DNA of 13,437 nucleotides from Spirochaetaceae bacterium UBA4077 (GTDB lineage Bacteria > Spirochaetota > Spirochaetia > Treponematales > Rectinemataceae), in contig DFYR01000048.1 of assembly GCA_002383375.1 (NCBI GenBank), forward strand, positions 10,262 to 23,698, written 5' to 3'. The notes beneath the pieces were generated by a model. That model was given only the letters and a program-made list of their open reading frames with translations. It searched no databases and had not been told where the DNA came from. The position numbers and the translations under genes are program-made. How positions within the stretch are numbered: the stretch's first letter is position 1; each line of letters begins with the position of its first letter. Shown here one piece after another: positions 1-7,121 of the stretch.

Positions 1-719
1 AATACTGCTAGACCCGAGCCGAAGATAAAGTCAACGTCTCCTTCTATGAGGCAGCGTCGATACACTTGGTGGAACGGTATGGACGGCTGGTGGGAACCGA
101 GGCCGGCGACGGGGTGGATGAGGTTGATGCCTTTGGGCGGCGGATTTTTAGGCAGGGGGCCGGTGCAGAGGGTATCCTGCTTGGATGAGATGCGGCAGTC
201 TTGCACTGAAAGGAGGTCGGCGTCGGCGTAGAGAGCTATCGCTGGGCCGAAAAGTCCCCCGTCGCCGGCCGAATTTTCGATGGACAGCCCCTGCAGTGTC
301 ACTCCTCTGGCGCCGACATAGACCGTGTAGGAATTGAAGGTTCCCATGGGCTGGCCGTCGGGCAGGAGTCGGTTTGCGCTGTCGTCCCATACTATGTGGG
401 TTTTTTCAGCCCCGGCGCCGTACAACGTCACATTGGCCTGCCACAGCGCTAGTTTTTCCCAGTAGGTGCCAGGAGCGATAGTGATGCGGATCCGCCGCGG
501 TTCGGAGATTTCTTTCGAGTTCGCATCTCCGGATTCTCCGGCTGATTTGTTTTTTTCTTCATTGTGTCCCAACTGGGTTGCCCGCAGCGCATCCACAGCC
601 TGCAGCGCCTCGGTGATAGTTCGGAAGTCGGCAAAACCCTCTGGCGACACGCTGAACTCTCTGGCATTGGAGGCGGTGTTGTCGCCTTGGTCGACGGCCT
701 TGGGCGGCACTGTGTTCAT
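1..719 (-). CDS. Pectin methylesterase (pectinesterase, CE8), C-terminus outside window
   Basis: The 239 residues visible match carbohydrate esterase family 8, which removes methyl esters from homogalacturonan and releases methanol. The family landmarks appear in order: PGTYWEKL (residues 83-90, the GxYxE region), YTVYVGARGVTLQGLSIEN (131-149), QDTL (181-184, whose Asp is a catalytic residue in the family) and DFIFG (230-234, the second catalytic Asp). An insert of about 40 residues lies between QDTL and DFIFG. The residue expected to be the oxyanion-hole Gln (family xQAVAL) appears to be Pro159 here (GPAIAL), which is unusual. No signal peptide is visible at the N-terminus (MNTVPPKAVDQ), so the product may act in the cytoplasm on imported methylated oligogalacturonides. 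The ATG overlaps the TGA of the upstream dioxygenase gene (ATGA), suggesting coupled translation. The family is secure; substrate and localisation are inferred. Confidence 0.88.
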   Translation of the reverse strand, partial: MNTVPPKAVDQGDNTASNAREFSVSPEGFADFRTITEALQAVDALRATQLGHNEEKNKSAGESGDANSKEISEPRRIRITIAPGTYWEKLALWQANVTLYGAGAEKTHIVWDDSANRLLPDGQPMGTFNSYTVYVGARGVTLQGLSIENSAGDGGLFGPAIALYADADLLSVQDCRISSKQDTLCTGPLPKNPPPKGINLIHPVAGLGSHQPSIPFHQVYRRCLIEGDVDFIFGSGLAV

Positions 720-1537
720 GCGCCGAAGATATGGCTCGCAATGTGGGCGTTCATGAGCATGCCTGAGTACTCACGGCGCCCCGGGTCGTCGCCGGCGGCA
801 CCTGCAGCTATGAAAAGCGGAACCAGGTGTTCACTCCTGGGGTGGCTTTCAAGACCGCCCGGGGCGCGCTTCCACTGGCTGAGCGCGGCCCGGCGCTGTC
901 CAGGATCCTCAATCGCCACCGCGGCCGCCAGCCAGTCGTCGAACCGCCGCGAAGCAGACTCCACCGCCGGGCCGCCCGAGAAAAAGCCCTGCATATTGTG
1001 GTAGCTCATTCCACTACCGATGATGAGCACGCCCTCGCTGCGCAGGGGTTCCAGGGCGGCGCCCAGGTCGTAATGAGCCGCCGGATCCAGGCCGCGGATA
1101 AGCGACAGCTGGGCTACTGGAATTTTCGCTTCGGGAAAAGCCAGCATCATAGGTACGAAAAGCCCGTGGTCGTAGCCGCGCTCGAATTCTCGCTTTGTCT
1201 GGATGCCGGCGCCGCCCAGAAGTTCCTCGATCCTGGCGGCAAGCTCGGGCGCTCCGGGAGCAGGCCACTGGAGCGTATAGGTGAATTCCGGGAATCCGTA
1301 GTAATCATAGAGCATGCCGGGGCTCCGTCCAAAATGGATCGCAGGCAGCGGTTCCTCCCAGTGGGCCGATATAACTAGGAGCGACGTTACGCGATTACGG
1401 TAGCGATCGCCCAACTCTACGAGATACGCCCTGAGACGTTCATAGCCAGGCCCGTCGTCGAAGGCGTTCTCCATGACATGCCATGGGCCGCCGCCGTGGG
1501 GAATGTAAATTGTGGGAAGCCTTTTCGATGTATCCAT
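716..1537 (-). CDS. ygiD: LigB-type extradiol ring-cleavage dioxygenase, 4,5-DOPA dioxygenase (YgiD/DODA) family
   Basis: This 273-residue protein has the usual length of the YgiD/DODA branch of class III extradiol dioxygenases, which open catechol-type rings next to the hydroxyl pair using a non-haem metal. Conserved histidine motifs are visible: PHGGGP (H14), SAHWE (H59), the stretch YDYYGFPEFTYTLQWPAPG, GYDHGLFVPM (H123-124), GSGMSYHN (H180) and HPRSEHLVPL (H232). The start MDTSKR at 1537 is chosen because AAGGAG lies at 1548-1553, 10 nt upstream. A longer reading frame to 1756 would add a low-complexity Arg/Gly tail lying inside the preceding gene. The gene sits 17 nt after the WG-repeat gene and its stop overlaps the pectinesterase start. 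The true substrate is unknown: it could be a plant phenolic released with pectin or another catechol. The E. coli homologue has DOPA activity in vitro. Confidence 0.9.
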   Translation of the reverse strand: MDTSKRLPTIYIPHGGGPWHVMENAFDDGPGYERLRAYLVELGDRYRNRVTSLLVISAHWEEPLPAIHFGRSPGMLYDYYGFPEFTYTLQWPAPGAPELAARIEELLGGAGIQTKREFERGYDHGLFVPMMLAFPEAKIPVAQLSLIRGLDPAAHYDLGAALEPLRSEGVLIIGSGMSYHNMQGFFSGGPAVESASRRFDDWLAAAVAIEDPGQRRAALSQWKRAPGGLESHPRSEHLVPLFIAAGAAGDDPGRREYSGMLMNAHIASHIFGA

Positions 1538-1547
1538 AGTCTCGATT

Positions 1548-1553
1548 CTCCTT
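1548..1553 (-). promoter_or_regulatory. Ribosome binding site of the dioxygenase gene
   Basis: On the minus strand AAGGAG ends 10 nt before the ATG at 1537 and partly overlaps the end of the WG-repeat gene. It decides the start at 1537 over the long upstream extension of the reading frame. Confidence 0.75.
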
Positions 1554-1554
1554 C

Positions 1555-4500
1555 TTAATTCCACACTGCCAGGGATTCCACCACCAAGGATGTTTTTCCC
1601 ATGCAGAGAAAGCCTATGGCGTCGCCCTGCACCGTTTCCCAGGGCAGGATCTTTACCTGGACCTCGTTGATGAAAAATACCAGGGCATCGCCTTCCCTGC
1701 GCACCTCCACGAGGTTGTCGGCTATGCCAGGTCGCACCGCCTGCTCGACCGTCCAATCCACTAGGGTTTCTACAAGACCTTCCTTAACCATGAAAATCGC
1801 ATAACCTCCCTGGGGCGATATGGCGATGAAGAGGAAATTGGCCGCGTCTTTTAAATCCCAGATGAGGCCTGCGCTTTCAGTCTTGGACTTACTATTATAG
1901 CGCAATAGGGCGGCGATGGCATGATCCCGGCCGCGCTCCACGGGCAGTTTTAAGCCGGTCATATCCCCCGCATCGGTGTTGGTGAATAGAAGGTAATAAT
2001 CTTTCTGAATATAGGCTTCCATGCTTTCGTTCTTGCCTACAGGCCAGCCGCGCCCGTTATTGGAGAATTCTTCTTTCAGCACCAGGACGCCGTGGGCCTT
2101 GTCCTCCCATAGCATCTCTCCCGATGGTTTGATCCAGGTCCACCAGCCGCCCGCCGTCTTTACCTGGGCCAGGCCTTCCGGCCTGAAGGGAAAGGCTTCG
2201 AAGAAGACAGGCTGGATAACCCAGGCTCCCGATTTATCTATGTAACCCCATAGTTTGCCGACCTTTGCCGCCGCGAGACCATGTGCAAAGGATCGGACTG
2301 CCTCGAAGCTTGGGGCTATGGCCACATTGCCGGTTCTATCCAGGAATCCCCAGCGCCCTATGCTATTCTCGAAAGCCGCCCTGCCTTCGGAGAAGGCGAA
2401 GCATTCGTAACTCTCCTCCTCCAGCCGGAAAGCCACCTTGCCGGTTTCGTCCAGAAACTCGAGATACTCGTAGTCTTTTAGCACAGGCGCCAGCCCTTCG
2501 CGCATAAGGGTGACCGGACCTGGGGATTGGTCATAGTCCAGGGCGAAAACCTCTCTGCCCTGGCGGTCGATATACAGATCCCTGCCCTCCAGCGAGCAAT
2601 ACGCCAGGCCATCGGAAAAGTCTGCGGCGTATTTGTAGCGGGGCGGAATGCGCCAGGAGCCAGCCCTGTCCAGATAGCCGTAGAGGCCGTTCTTTGCCTT
2701 GGCTCGGGCGAGGCCTTCGGAAAAATCATTTAAGGAGAGGAGTTCGGCCTTCCGTAGCACCAAGCCGCCGGAACTGATCAGGCCGTAGAGGGGCTTTTCG
2801 CCGGAAGCAGGAGCGGTGGCGGCATCGGCAGCCAAGACCTGGCCGGTAGATTGGAAGGCTATCAAGCCGCCCTGGAATCGCGAAGCAGGATTGAAATTAT
2901 ACTCCCCCGGCTGGATCACGATAGTGCCTTTAGCGTCTATGACCCCAGTGGCGCCATCGGAGTTTTTGATGATCGCGAAACCTTCGTGGAAGCCCGAGGC
3001 GAGACTCCAAGCCGTAGAAACCTGTTCATTCCCCGTCTCGTCGATAAATCCCATGGTTTTGCCCGAGGCAAAAAGCCTCGTATTCTCCACCGGCTCGCCG
3101 GGGCTAAGAACGCTTTTAAGCCCGAAGCCGAGAACCGCGCCCGATGCTTCGACCAAGCCAGCGTTGTCTGTCGCGCTTATGACCGGGTAGTAATAGACGG
3201 GGTCGACGGCAGGGAAGAGGCCGGAAAAGTTGTCCTCTATCCAGTTTCCGTCCCAGATGCCCCCTTCGGCGCTGTACATGGTGCCATAGCCGTGGGGCTT
3301 GCCGCTCGACCAGGTGCCTGCGTACCTCCGGCCGTCTTCGTAGTCCCAGACGCCGAAGCCCGAGTCGCAGGATCCGATCACGGCTCCCGGCTTTATCGGT
3401 TCTTCGATTATCGTAAGTTCCAGCGGCTGCACGCGCATGGCTCCCGCCAGGCAGAATCCCAGTCTCGTGGACAACCATTCATCGTAGGGCATTTCGTGAA
3501 CCTTGTAGCCGTTGATGGTAAAAATGAGAACGTTCTTACGCCTTAAAATTCCCAGGCTGTTGTCCGATTCGAAAAGCTCGACGTTGGGCGATTTTTCCCA
3601 CGGGACGAGCATCGTTGAATCGGAACCGGAGCCCTGCTGAATGGCGAAGCTCCCGCTGCTCGATACCACGAAGCTTAAGTATCCGTCCTGGGATTCGTCG
3701 ACGATGAGACCGTAGCCGTAATTGCCGTCACCCGATAAAAACCTTACTCGGGCAAAAATGGAAAAGTCCCTAAAGAGGTCGAATTCGAAGGTTTTGCACG
3801 TCGAGCCCAGCGCGCCGCGTTTGTCCTGGGTTAGGGTGTAGCCCGCAGGGCTTCCCGAACCAGGGGCGCTTCCGGGGATTGCGAGCGCCGTTTCCCAGCG
3901 GGCGGCCAGGGGAGGGCTCGCTCCCATCAGCCATGAGCCCGAAGCCTTGTCGAACTTCGTCTCGTAACGGATTTTGCCTCCCCTGGCCGCCCCGATCGGC
4001 TCGCCCGAATAGGGTCTGTCGGCGTAGACGCGGACATCGTCGATGCTCACGGTCTGCTCGCCCCCGTACATGACGGCTACGAGGCTGCCGCCCACGCTCT
4101 GGTATACTTGGCGATCCACTTCCGTGCCGTTGATGCTGAATATCAGCAGGCTTCCCTTCCGCTCCACGGCAAGGGCATTATATGCCTTCTTCTGGATGGC
4201 CGATGAATATCGCCATTCGGACAATTTCCTGAGCGCGCCATTCTGGTATTTGAGTATGGCGTACCTGCCGTCAGCGCTCGTGATAAAAAGCAGGTTGTTG
4301 TCGAGATCCGTCATGTCCCAGGCAAGGGCTGTATAATATTCCGGATTGGAGCCGTCCTGCATCACCCTGGTTTCCACGCGGTAATCCGATTCGCGGTCGA
4401 AGGTGGGCGTATAGCGGAGGTAGCCTTCCTTGGATTTCTTGATCTTTATCCTGAAGCTTCCGTCCGCCGTCGTGTAGGCGCCGACCTCGTTCTCTCCCTC

Positions 4501-4653
4501 CAAGGCCTTGGCTTCCGCCGACTCGAAGTTCTGCCTCCAGACCAAGCGAGATTGGGCGCTTATGGGGAGCGAGAACGAAAGGAAAGCAAGAAGAATAATG
4601 GCAAACCCTGGCTTGAGATCTATTTTATCAATCAGACTTTCTTTTTGTTTCAT
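1555..4653 (-). CDS. Secreted WG-repeat protein with MORN-like and jelly-roll (LamG-like) modules
   Basis: This 1,032-residue protein has a clear signal peptide (Lys-rich N-terminus, hydrophobic core at about 17-30, cleavage near ISAQ-S at 34-35), so it is exported. Three similar beta-rich modules can be seen at about 36-210, 230-415 and 860-1032. Each has a block like G(Y/L)IWD or GLIVDES, then GYA or GYLSF, and ends with a phrase such as LLIFSINGTEV (169-179), VLIFTINGYKV (375-385) or LVFFINEVQV (991-1000). These resemble concanavalin/LamG or DUF1080-like sugar-binding folds. A MORN-like stretch (YAGTW, GKPHGYGTMY, IWDGNW) sits at about 444-471. WG (KWG) repeats run from about 520 to 845, for example MGFIDETG, LYGYLDRAG, RWGFLDRTG and LWGYIDKSG, each followed by a G(L/R)A turn. 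No enzyme motif was seen. The role is probably surface binding, perhaps of polysaccharide, given the pectinesterase downstream. No convincing Shine-Dalgarno precedes the ATG; the signal peptide supports this start. Confidence 0.85.
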   Translation of the reverse strand: MKQKESLIDKIDLKPGFAIILLAFLSFSLPISAQSRLVWRQNFESAEAKALEGENEVGAYTTADGSFRIKIKKSKEGYLRYTPTFDRESDYRVETRVMQDGSNPEYYTALAWDMTDLDNNLLFITSADGRYAILKYQNGALRKLSEWRYSSAIQKKAYNALAVERKGSLLIFSINGTEVDRQVYQSVGGSLVAVMYGGEQTVSIDDVRVYADRPYSGEPIGAARGGKIRYETKFDKASGSWLMGASPPLAARWETALAIPGSAPGSGSPAGYTLTQDKRGALGSTCKTFEFDLFRDFSIFARVRFLSGDGNYGYGLIVDESQDGYLSFVVSSSGSFAIQQGSGSDSTMLVPWEKSPNVELFESDNSLGILRRKNVLIFTINGYKVHEMPYDEWLSTRLGFCLAGAMRVQPLELTIIEEPIKPGAVIGSCDSGFGVWDYEDGRRYAGTWSSGKPHGYGTMYSAEGGIWDGNWIEDNFSGLFPAVDPVYYYPVISATDNAGLVEASGAVLGFGLKSVLSPGEPVENTRLFASGKTMGFIDETGNEQVSTAWSLASGFHEGFAIIKNSDGATGVIDAKGTIVIQPGEYNFNPASRFQGGLIAFQSTGQVLAADAATAPASGEKPLYGLISSGGLVLRKAELLSLNDFSEGLARAKAKNGLYGYLDRAGSWRIPPRYKYAADFSDGLAYCSLEGRDLYIDRQGREVFALDYDQSPGPVTLMREGLAPVLKDYEYLEFLDETGKVAFRLEEESYECFAFSEGRAAFENSIGRWGFLDRTGNVAIAPSFEAVRSFAHGLAAAKVGKLWGYIDKSGAWVIQPVFFEAFPFRPEGLAQVKTAGGWWTWIKPSGEMLWEDKAHGVLVLKEEFSNNGRGWPVGKNESMEAYIQKDYYLLFTNTDAGDMTGLKLPVERGRDHAIAALLRYNSKSKTESAGLIWDLKDAANFLFIAISPQGGYAIFMVKEGLVETLVDWTVEQAVRPGIADNLVEVRREGDALVFFINEVQVKILPWETVQGDAIGFLCMGKTSLVVESLAVWN

Positions 4654-4697
4654 AAGTATATAGTAGGGTATTCAGCGTCCGAATTCCAGGTTCGCTT

Positions 4698-5521
4698 TTA
4701 TAATGTCCCGGCGATTCTCCCGATTCTTTCCCTCCCCTGATTGATGCGCCAACCGTCCCGGGCGTTGAAGTAGAGGTAAGCGACGCCGCGGGGCTCGTCC
4801 AGGCGGCAGTCGCAGGCGTAGACATGGGAGCTCGTCCAGCCCGAACTCGCTGGAGCGAGGAGCGGCTCGTTGCGGGCGGGCAGCCTGGCTATGCCATCCT
4901 CGGAACGTAGCAGGAAGATTGCTGATCGTGAACGGCCGGCCGGGTCGCGGTAGATTTTATTCTGAAGGCCAATGTAGTAATCATCCATCGGCAAAACCCT
5001 GATCGAGCCCTGCCCTAGTACGCTCGCGCCGAATCCCCCTGCCCCGGTTCAGGGTGCGGGTAGGGGGCTTGCGGGAAAGGTGAAGGGGCCCCGCGGGGTA
5101 GTCCCTCTGGCCATCGCCAAATGGCGAGGCTCACAGAACCCACAATCTTCGATTCACACTAATGAGGCTGAAAAATAAAGGCGCCATTCATCTTAGGCTT
5201 AATGGGTAGTGCAGTGGCGGCCAGAGCCAGGTGAGGGTAGGATTCGCAGTACAGGGCGTAGCCTGCTTCGGGAAGCGGCCGGACAAAGGCACGCATGGCG
5301 TTTCGTACCGCCATGCCTCTGGGTTTCCAAGACACTCCGTCGGGAGAGGAATAGCGGTGAATGCCGAAGGCCGAGTGGGCAAGGAGCTGCCAGTCGCCCT
5401 GGGGCGTCTCCTCGGGAAAGAGGAAGCTGGGGTCGGCGATGATGGGTGAGAAGGGTGGTGGCTCTATAAGAGGGCTTTCAACATTGCTCCAGCGGAGAGC
5501 GGGAAAATCCGCTATCGTCAT
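4698..5521 (-). pseudogene. Decayed five-bladed-propeller glycosidase-like gene (two fragments, frameshift, middle lost)
   Basis: Two minus-strand reading frames read as the ends of one protein. Fragment 1 (5159-5521, 120 aa, start MTIADFPALRW) has PPFSPIIADPSFLFPEETPQG, SAFGIHRYSSPDGVSW and LALAATALPIKPK, then runs into unrelated residues and a TAG. Fragment 2 (4698-4994, a different frame) has DYYIGLQNKIYRD, GRSRSAIFLLRSEDG, PLLAPASSGW, HVYACDCR and YLYFNARDGW. The SPDG/RSEDG blade motifs and DPS and YFNARDGW strings are typical of GH43/GH32-like propeller proteins of about 300 residues. The central section, which would carry blades with one or more of the acidic active-site residues, is absent. 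It is replaced by about 165 bp of non-coding GC-rich palindromic DNA. No Shine-Dalgarno was recognised for fragment 2. The pseudogene call is well supported by the split; the exact family is my inference from memory of such proteins. Confidence 0.7.
5035..5127. repeat. Cluster of GC-rich palindromes inside the decayed gene
   Basis: Three inverted repeats occur in about 95 bp. The first has arms CCCCCTGCCC (5035-5044) and GGGTAGGGGG (5058-5067), a 10-bp stem with one G-T pair and a 13-nt loop. The second is CCCCGCGGGG (5089-5098), overlapping GGGGCCCC (5085-5092). The third is TCGCCA-AA-TGGCGA (5114-5127). This composition is unlike the flanking coding remnants. It could be a REP-like or other small palindromic element that replaced the middle of the gene. 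Whether it recurs in the genome cannot be seen from this window. Confidence 0.5.
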
Positions 5522-5600
5522 GAGGTTATACTACTTCGCTGCGCAGGCGATGCAACTGTCACGCTTGATCACCATCCTCTGGTGAAATAAAATGCAACAT

Positions 5601-5635
5601 TAACTGATCAAATTATTTAATAATATGTAAAGTTA
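5601..5635. promoter_or_regulatory. AT-rich dyad (candidate operator) upstream of the ATPase promoter
   Basis: TAACT (5601-5605) and AGTTA (5631-5635) flank ATTATT (5612-5617), a central T at 5618 and AATAAT (5619-5624). All parts are exactly symmetric about 5618, with 6-nt gaps on both sides. The dyad ends 2 bp before the -35 element. It could bind a dimeric regulator or act as an UP-like AT-rich element. The rest of the 5522-5673 gap holds only a short TCACCA/TGGTGA hairpin at 5569-5585. Confidence 0.45.
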
Positions 5636-5637
5636 GT

Positions 5638-5666
5638 TTGACAATTTATTTATCGAATCGTATAAT
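5638..5666 (+). promoter_or_regulatory. Consensus sigma-70 promoter, predicted leaderless start
   Basis: The -35 TTGACA (5638-5643), a 17-bp spacer and the -10 TATAAT (5661-5666) match the consensus at all 12 positions. The ATG of the ATPase gene starts at 5674, 8 bp from the end of the -10, where transcription should begin. No Shine-Dalgarno is present, so the mRNA should have little or no leader. Confidence 0.8.
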
Positions 5667-5673
5667 TTTGTAT

Positions 5674-6894
5674 ATGACTATAGTCGAGCGAAGATTTTTC
5701 AGCGATATCGCCAAGCTTTCCGGAGAGAAAGCTATCCTCGTCCTGCACGGTGCCCGGCAGACCGGCAAATCCACGACCTTGCACTGGTGGCTGGCCGCAG
5801 AGGAGAAAAAAGGCCGCGACACTTTTTATATGGACCTGGAAGACCCTGCAGCTCTCGCGATCTGTGAATCGGGAGTCGCGGAATTTCTCAGGTATATGCA
5901 GGCAACAGGGCATGATACTTCTCGTCTAAGCCTCGCCCTCGACGAAGTCCAGTACCTCAGCGATCCTTCCAGATTTCTCAAGCTGCTTTTTGACGGTTAT
6001 GGGGACAGGATCCGCATAGCAGCTTCCGGTTCGTCCAGCTTTGCGATCAAGAGCAAGTTCAAGGAGTCTTTGGCTGGCAGAACTATTCCTATAGAACTTT
6101 TTGGCCTGGATTTTTCTGAACATTGTCGCTTTATTGGCGAAAAGCGCGATTTTTCCGTCGATTGGCCTCAATCCCTGGAATCTGCCACAGCACCGATTTT
6201 CCGTGATTTTGCGGAGACTGGCGCCTATCCCGGACTTGCCGCCACCATAGACCGAAGCGTGAAAGCTCGCCGTATCAGGCAAATTATACAGACCTATATA
6301 CAGAGCGATGTCCGCGAATTGGGGAAAGTTCGCTATCCCGACCGTTTTGAAGCGCTGCTCAAGATTCTAGCGGATCAAACTGGATCGCTCGTCAATGTCG
6401 TGGAACTCGGTATAAGCCTTAAAATGGCCCGCGCTACGGTAGAGGAATACCTCTTCCTTCTCGAGCAGACCTATGTGATACGAAGGCTTCGCCCTTTTGC
6501 CGCCAGCGTCCGGACAGAGCTCACTAAAATGCCCAAGCTCTATTTTGAGGACAATGGCGTCCTCGCCATGGAAAAGCACTTCGAATTCGGCCCCCTCGAT
6601 GGTCCTCTGTTTGAAAACGCCATATTCGGGGAACTTCGCAAGCGTTTTGGCATGGAGCGCCTCAGGTTCTGGAGAACGACAACGGGAAATGAGGTGGACT
6701 TCATTCTCGACGAGGGAAAAGCTGCCATCGAAGTCAAGCTGCGTTCTCGCGCATCGGATTGCGCCAACCTTCTCCGATTCGGCCAGCATTATGGCACAAG
6801 GAAGCTCGTGCTCTGCGGGATGGAGCGGCCGGCATCCCTTCCCGGCGGCGTGGAATTTATCTACCCCTGGCATCTGGCGGACGCGTTGGGCTGA
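5674..6894 (+). CDS. AAA-type ATPase with DUF4143 C-terminal domain
   Basis: This 406-residue protein belongs to the widespread AAA_14/DUF4143 ATPases, often found near mobile or defence genes and without a settled function. Walker A is GARQTGKS (26-33) and Walker B is LALDEVQ (87-93). A SGSSSFAIKSKFKESLAGRT sensor-like segment follows (118-137), with ELFGLDFSEH after it. A helical middle domain contains FRDFAETGAYPG. The C-terminal DUF4143 part has LFENAIFGELRK (312-323) and a restriction-endonuclease-like signature, EVDFILDEG followed by AIEVKL (340-356). The ATG at 5674 (MTIVERRFF) is preferred over the in-frame TTG at 5638, because that TTG forms part of the -35 box. The gene is divergent from the decayed gene and followed by ilvE. 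An actual nuclease activity is not established. Confidence 0.88.
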   Translation: MTIVERRFFSDIAKLSGEKAILVLHGARQTGKSTTLHWWLAAEEKKGRDTFYMDLEDPAALAICESGVAEFLRYMQATGHDTSRLSLALDEVQYLSDPSRFLKLLFDGYGDRIRIAASGSSSFAIKSKFKESLAGRTIPIELFGLDFSEHCRFIGEKRDFSVDWPQSLESATAPIFRDFAETGAYPGLAATIDRSVKARRIRQIIQTYIQSDVRELGKVRYPDRFEALLKILADQTGSLVNVVELGISLKMARATVEEYLFLLEQTYVIRRLRPFAASVRTELTKMPKLYFEDNGVLAMEKHFEFGPLDGPLFENAIFGELRKRFGMERLRFWRTTTGNEVDFILDEGKAAIEVKLRSRASDCANLLRFGQHYGTRKLVLCGMERPASLPGGVEFIYPWHLADALG

Positions 6895-6938
6895 TACTGT
6901 TACCCTCATCTGACAGGACAGCATCTAGCCGGCATGAG

Positions 6939-6967
6939 TTGACGCCTGCCCGGGGCGAATGTATAAG
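6939..6967 (+). promoter_or_regulatory. Predicted ilvE promoter
   Basis: TTGACG (6939-6944), a 17-bp spacer and TATAAG (6962-6967) each differ from consensus at one position. The expected start near 6974 gives ilvE a leader of about 175 nt that includes all three stem-loops below. The -10 sits in the small palindrome GTATA-AG-TATAC (6961-6972). Confidence 0.55.
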
Positions 6968-6983
6968 TATACAAACTACTGAG

Positions 6984-7017
6984 GCTTTTGCAAAAGTCAG
7001 ACGAGTTTTGCAAAAGC
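6984..7017 (+). promoter_or_regulatory. Leader stem-loop 1 upstream of ilvE
   Basis: GCTTTTGCAAAA (6984-6995) and TTTTGCAAAAGC (7006-7017) form a perfect 12-bp inverted repeat around a 10-nt loop. The core CTTTTGCAAAAG is itself a palindrome, so each arm could fold alone or pair with the other, giving two competing structures. No T-run follows, so it is not a classic intrinsic terminator. Confidence 0.6.
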
Positions 7018-7027
7018 TACCTTTAAG

Positions 7028-7060
7028 ATGTGTACGGTTCATCTAATTTTATGCTTTTAG
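7028..7060 (+). other. Possible 10-codon leader peptide overlapping stem-loop 2
   Basis: ATG at 7028 opens MCTVHLILCF and stops at TAG 7058-7060. It contains Val, Leu (CTA), Ile and Leu (TTA) codons, placed exactly on the 5' arm of stem-loop 2. This recalls branched-chain amino-acid attenuator peptides. No Shine-Dalgarno is visible and such a short frame can occur by chance, so the call is weak. Confidence 0.25.
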
Positions 7061-7076
7061 CATAAATTTAGATGAA
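7038..7076 (+). promoter_or_regulatory. Leader stem-loop 2 upstream of ilvE
   Basis: Arms of 17 nt, TTCATCTAATTTTATGC (7038-7054) and GCATAAATTTAGATGAA (7060-7076), pair with a single mismatch around the 5-nt loop TTTTA. The stem is AT-rich and not followed by a T-run. It could be an RNA structure, a protein-binding dyad, or both. Confidence 0.6.
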
Positions 7077-7083
7077 ACTACAA

Positions 7084-7121
7084 AGCCGATTTCAAAAGTT
7101 AACAAACTTTTAAAATCGGCT
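7084..7121 (+). promoter_or_regulatory. Leader stem-loop 3 upstream of ilvE
   Basis: Arms of 17 nt, AGCCGATTTCAAAAGTT (7084-7100) and AACTTTTAAAATCGGCT (7105-7121), pair with one mismatch around the 4-nt loop AACA. The stem ends 15 nt before the ilvE Shine-Dalgarno AAGGAG (7137-7142), so it could influence ribosome access. No T-run follows. Confidence 0.6.

Noticed and set aside
1538..1756. Upstream extension of the dioxygenase reading frame (346 aa in total)
   Set aside because: The extra residues are Arg/Gly-rich, lie inside the WG-repeat gene and match no family. The ATG at 1537 has a good Shine-Dalgarno and begins right before the conserved HGGGP block.
2851..3546. 231-aa plus-strand reading frame opposite the WG-repeat gene
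   Set aside because: No recognisable motif; it is antisense to a clearly conserved repeat protein and explained by GC-rich codon usage.
5638..5673. TTG start of the ATPase gene at 5638
   Set aside because: The TTG forms part of the -35 box; the ATG at 5674 fits the promoter and the conserved N-terminus of the family.
6984..7121. T-box, amino-acid riboswitch or intrinsic terminators before ilvE
   Set aside because: No T-box consensus was seen and none of the three stems is followed by a T-run. They are kept as unexplained stem-loops instead.
6984..7121. CRISPR array
   Set aside because: The three palindromic units have different sequences and no regular spacers.
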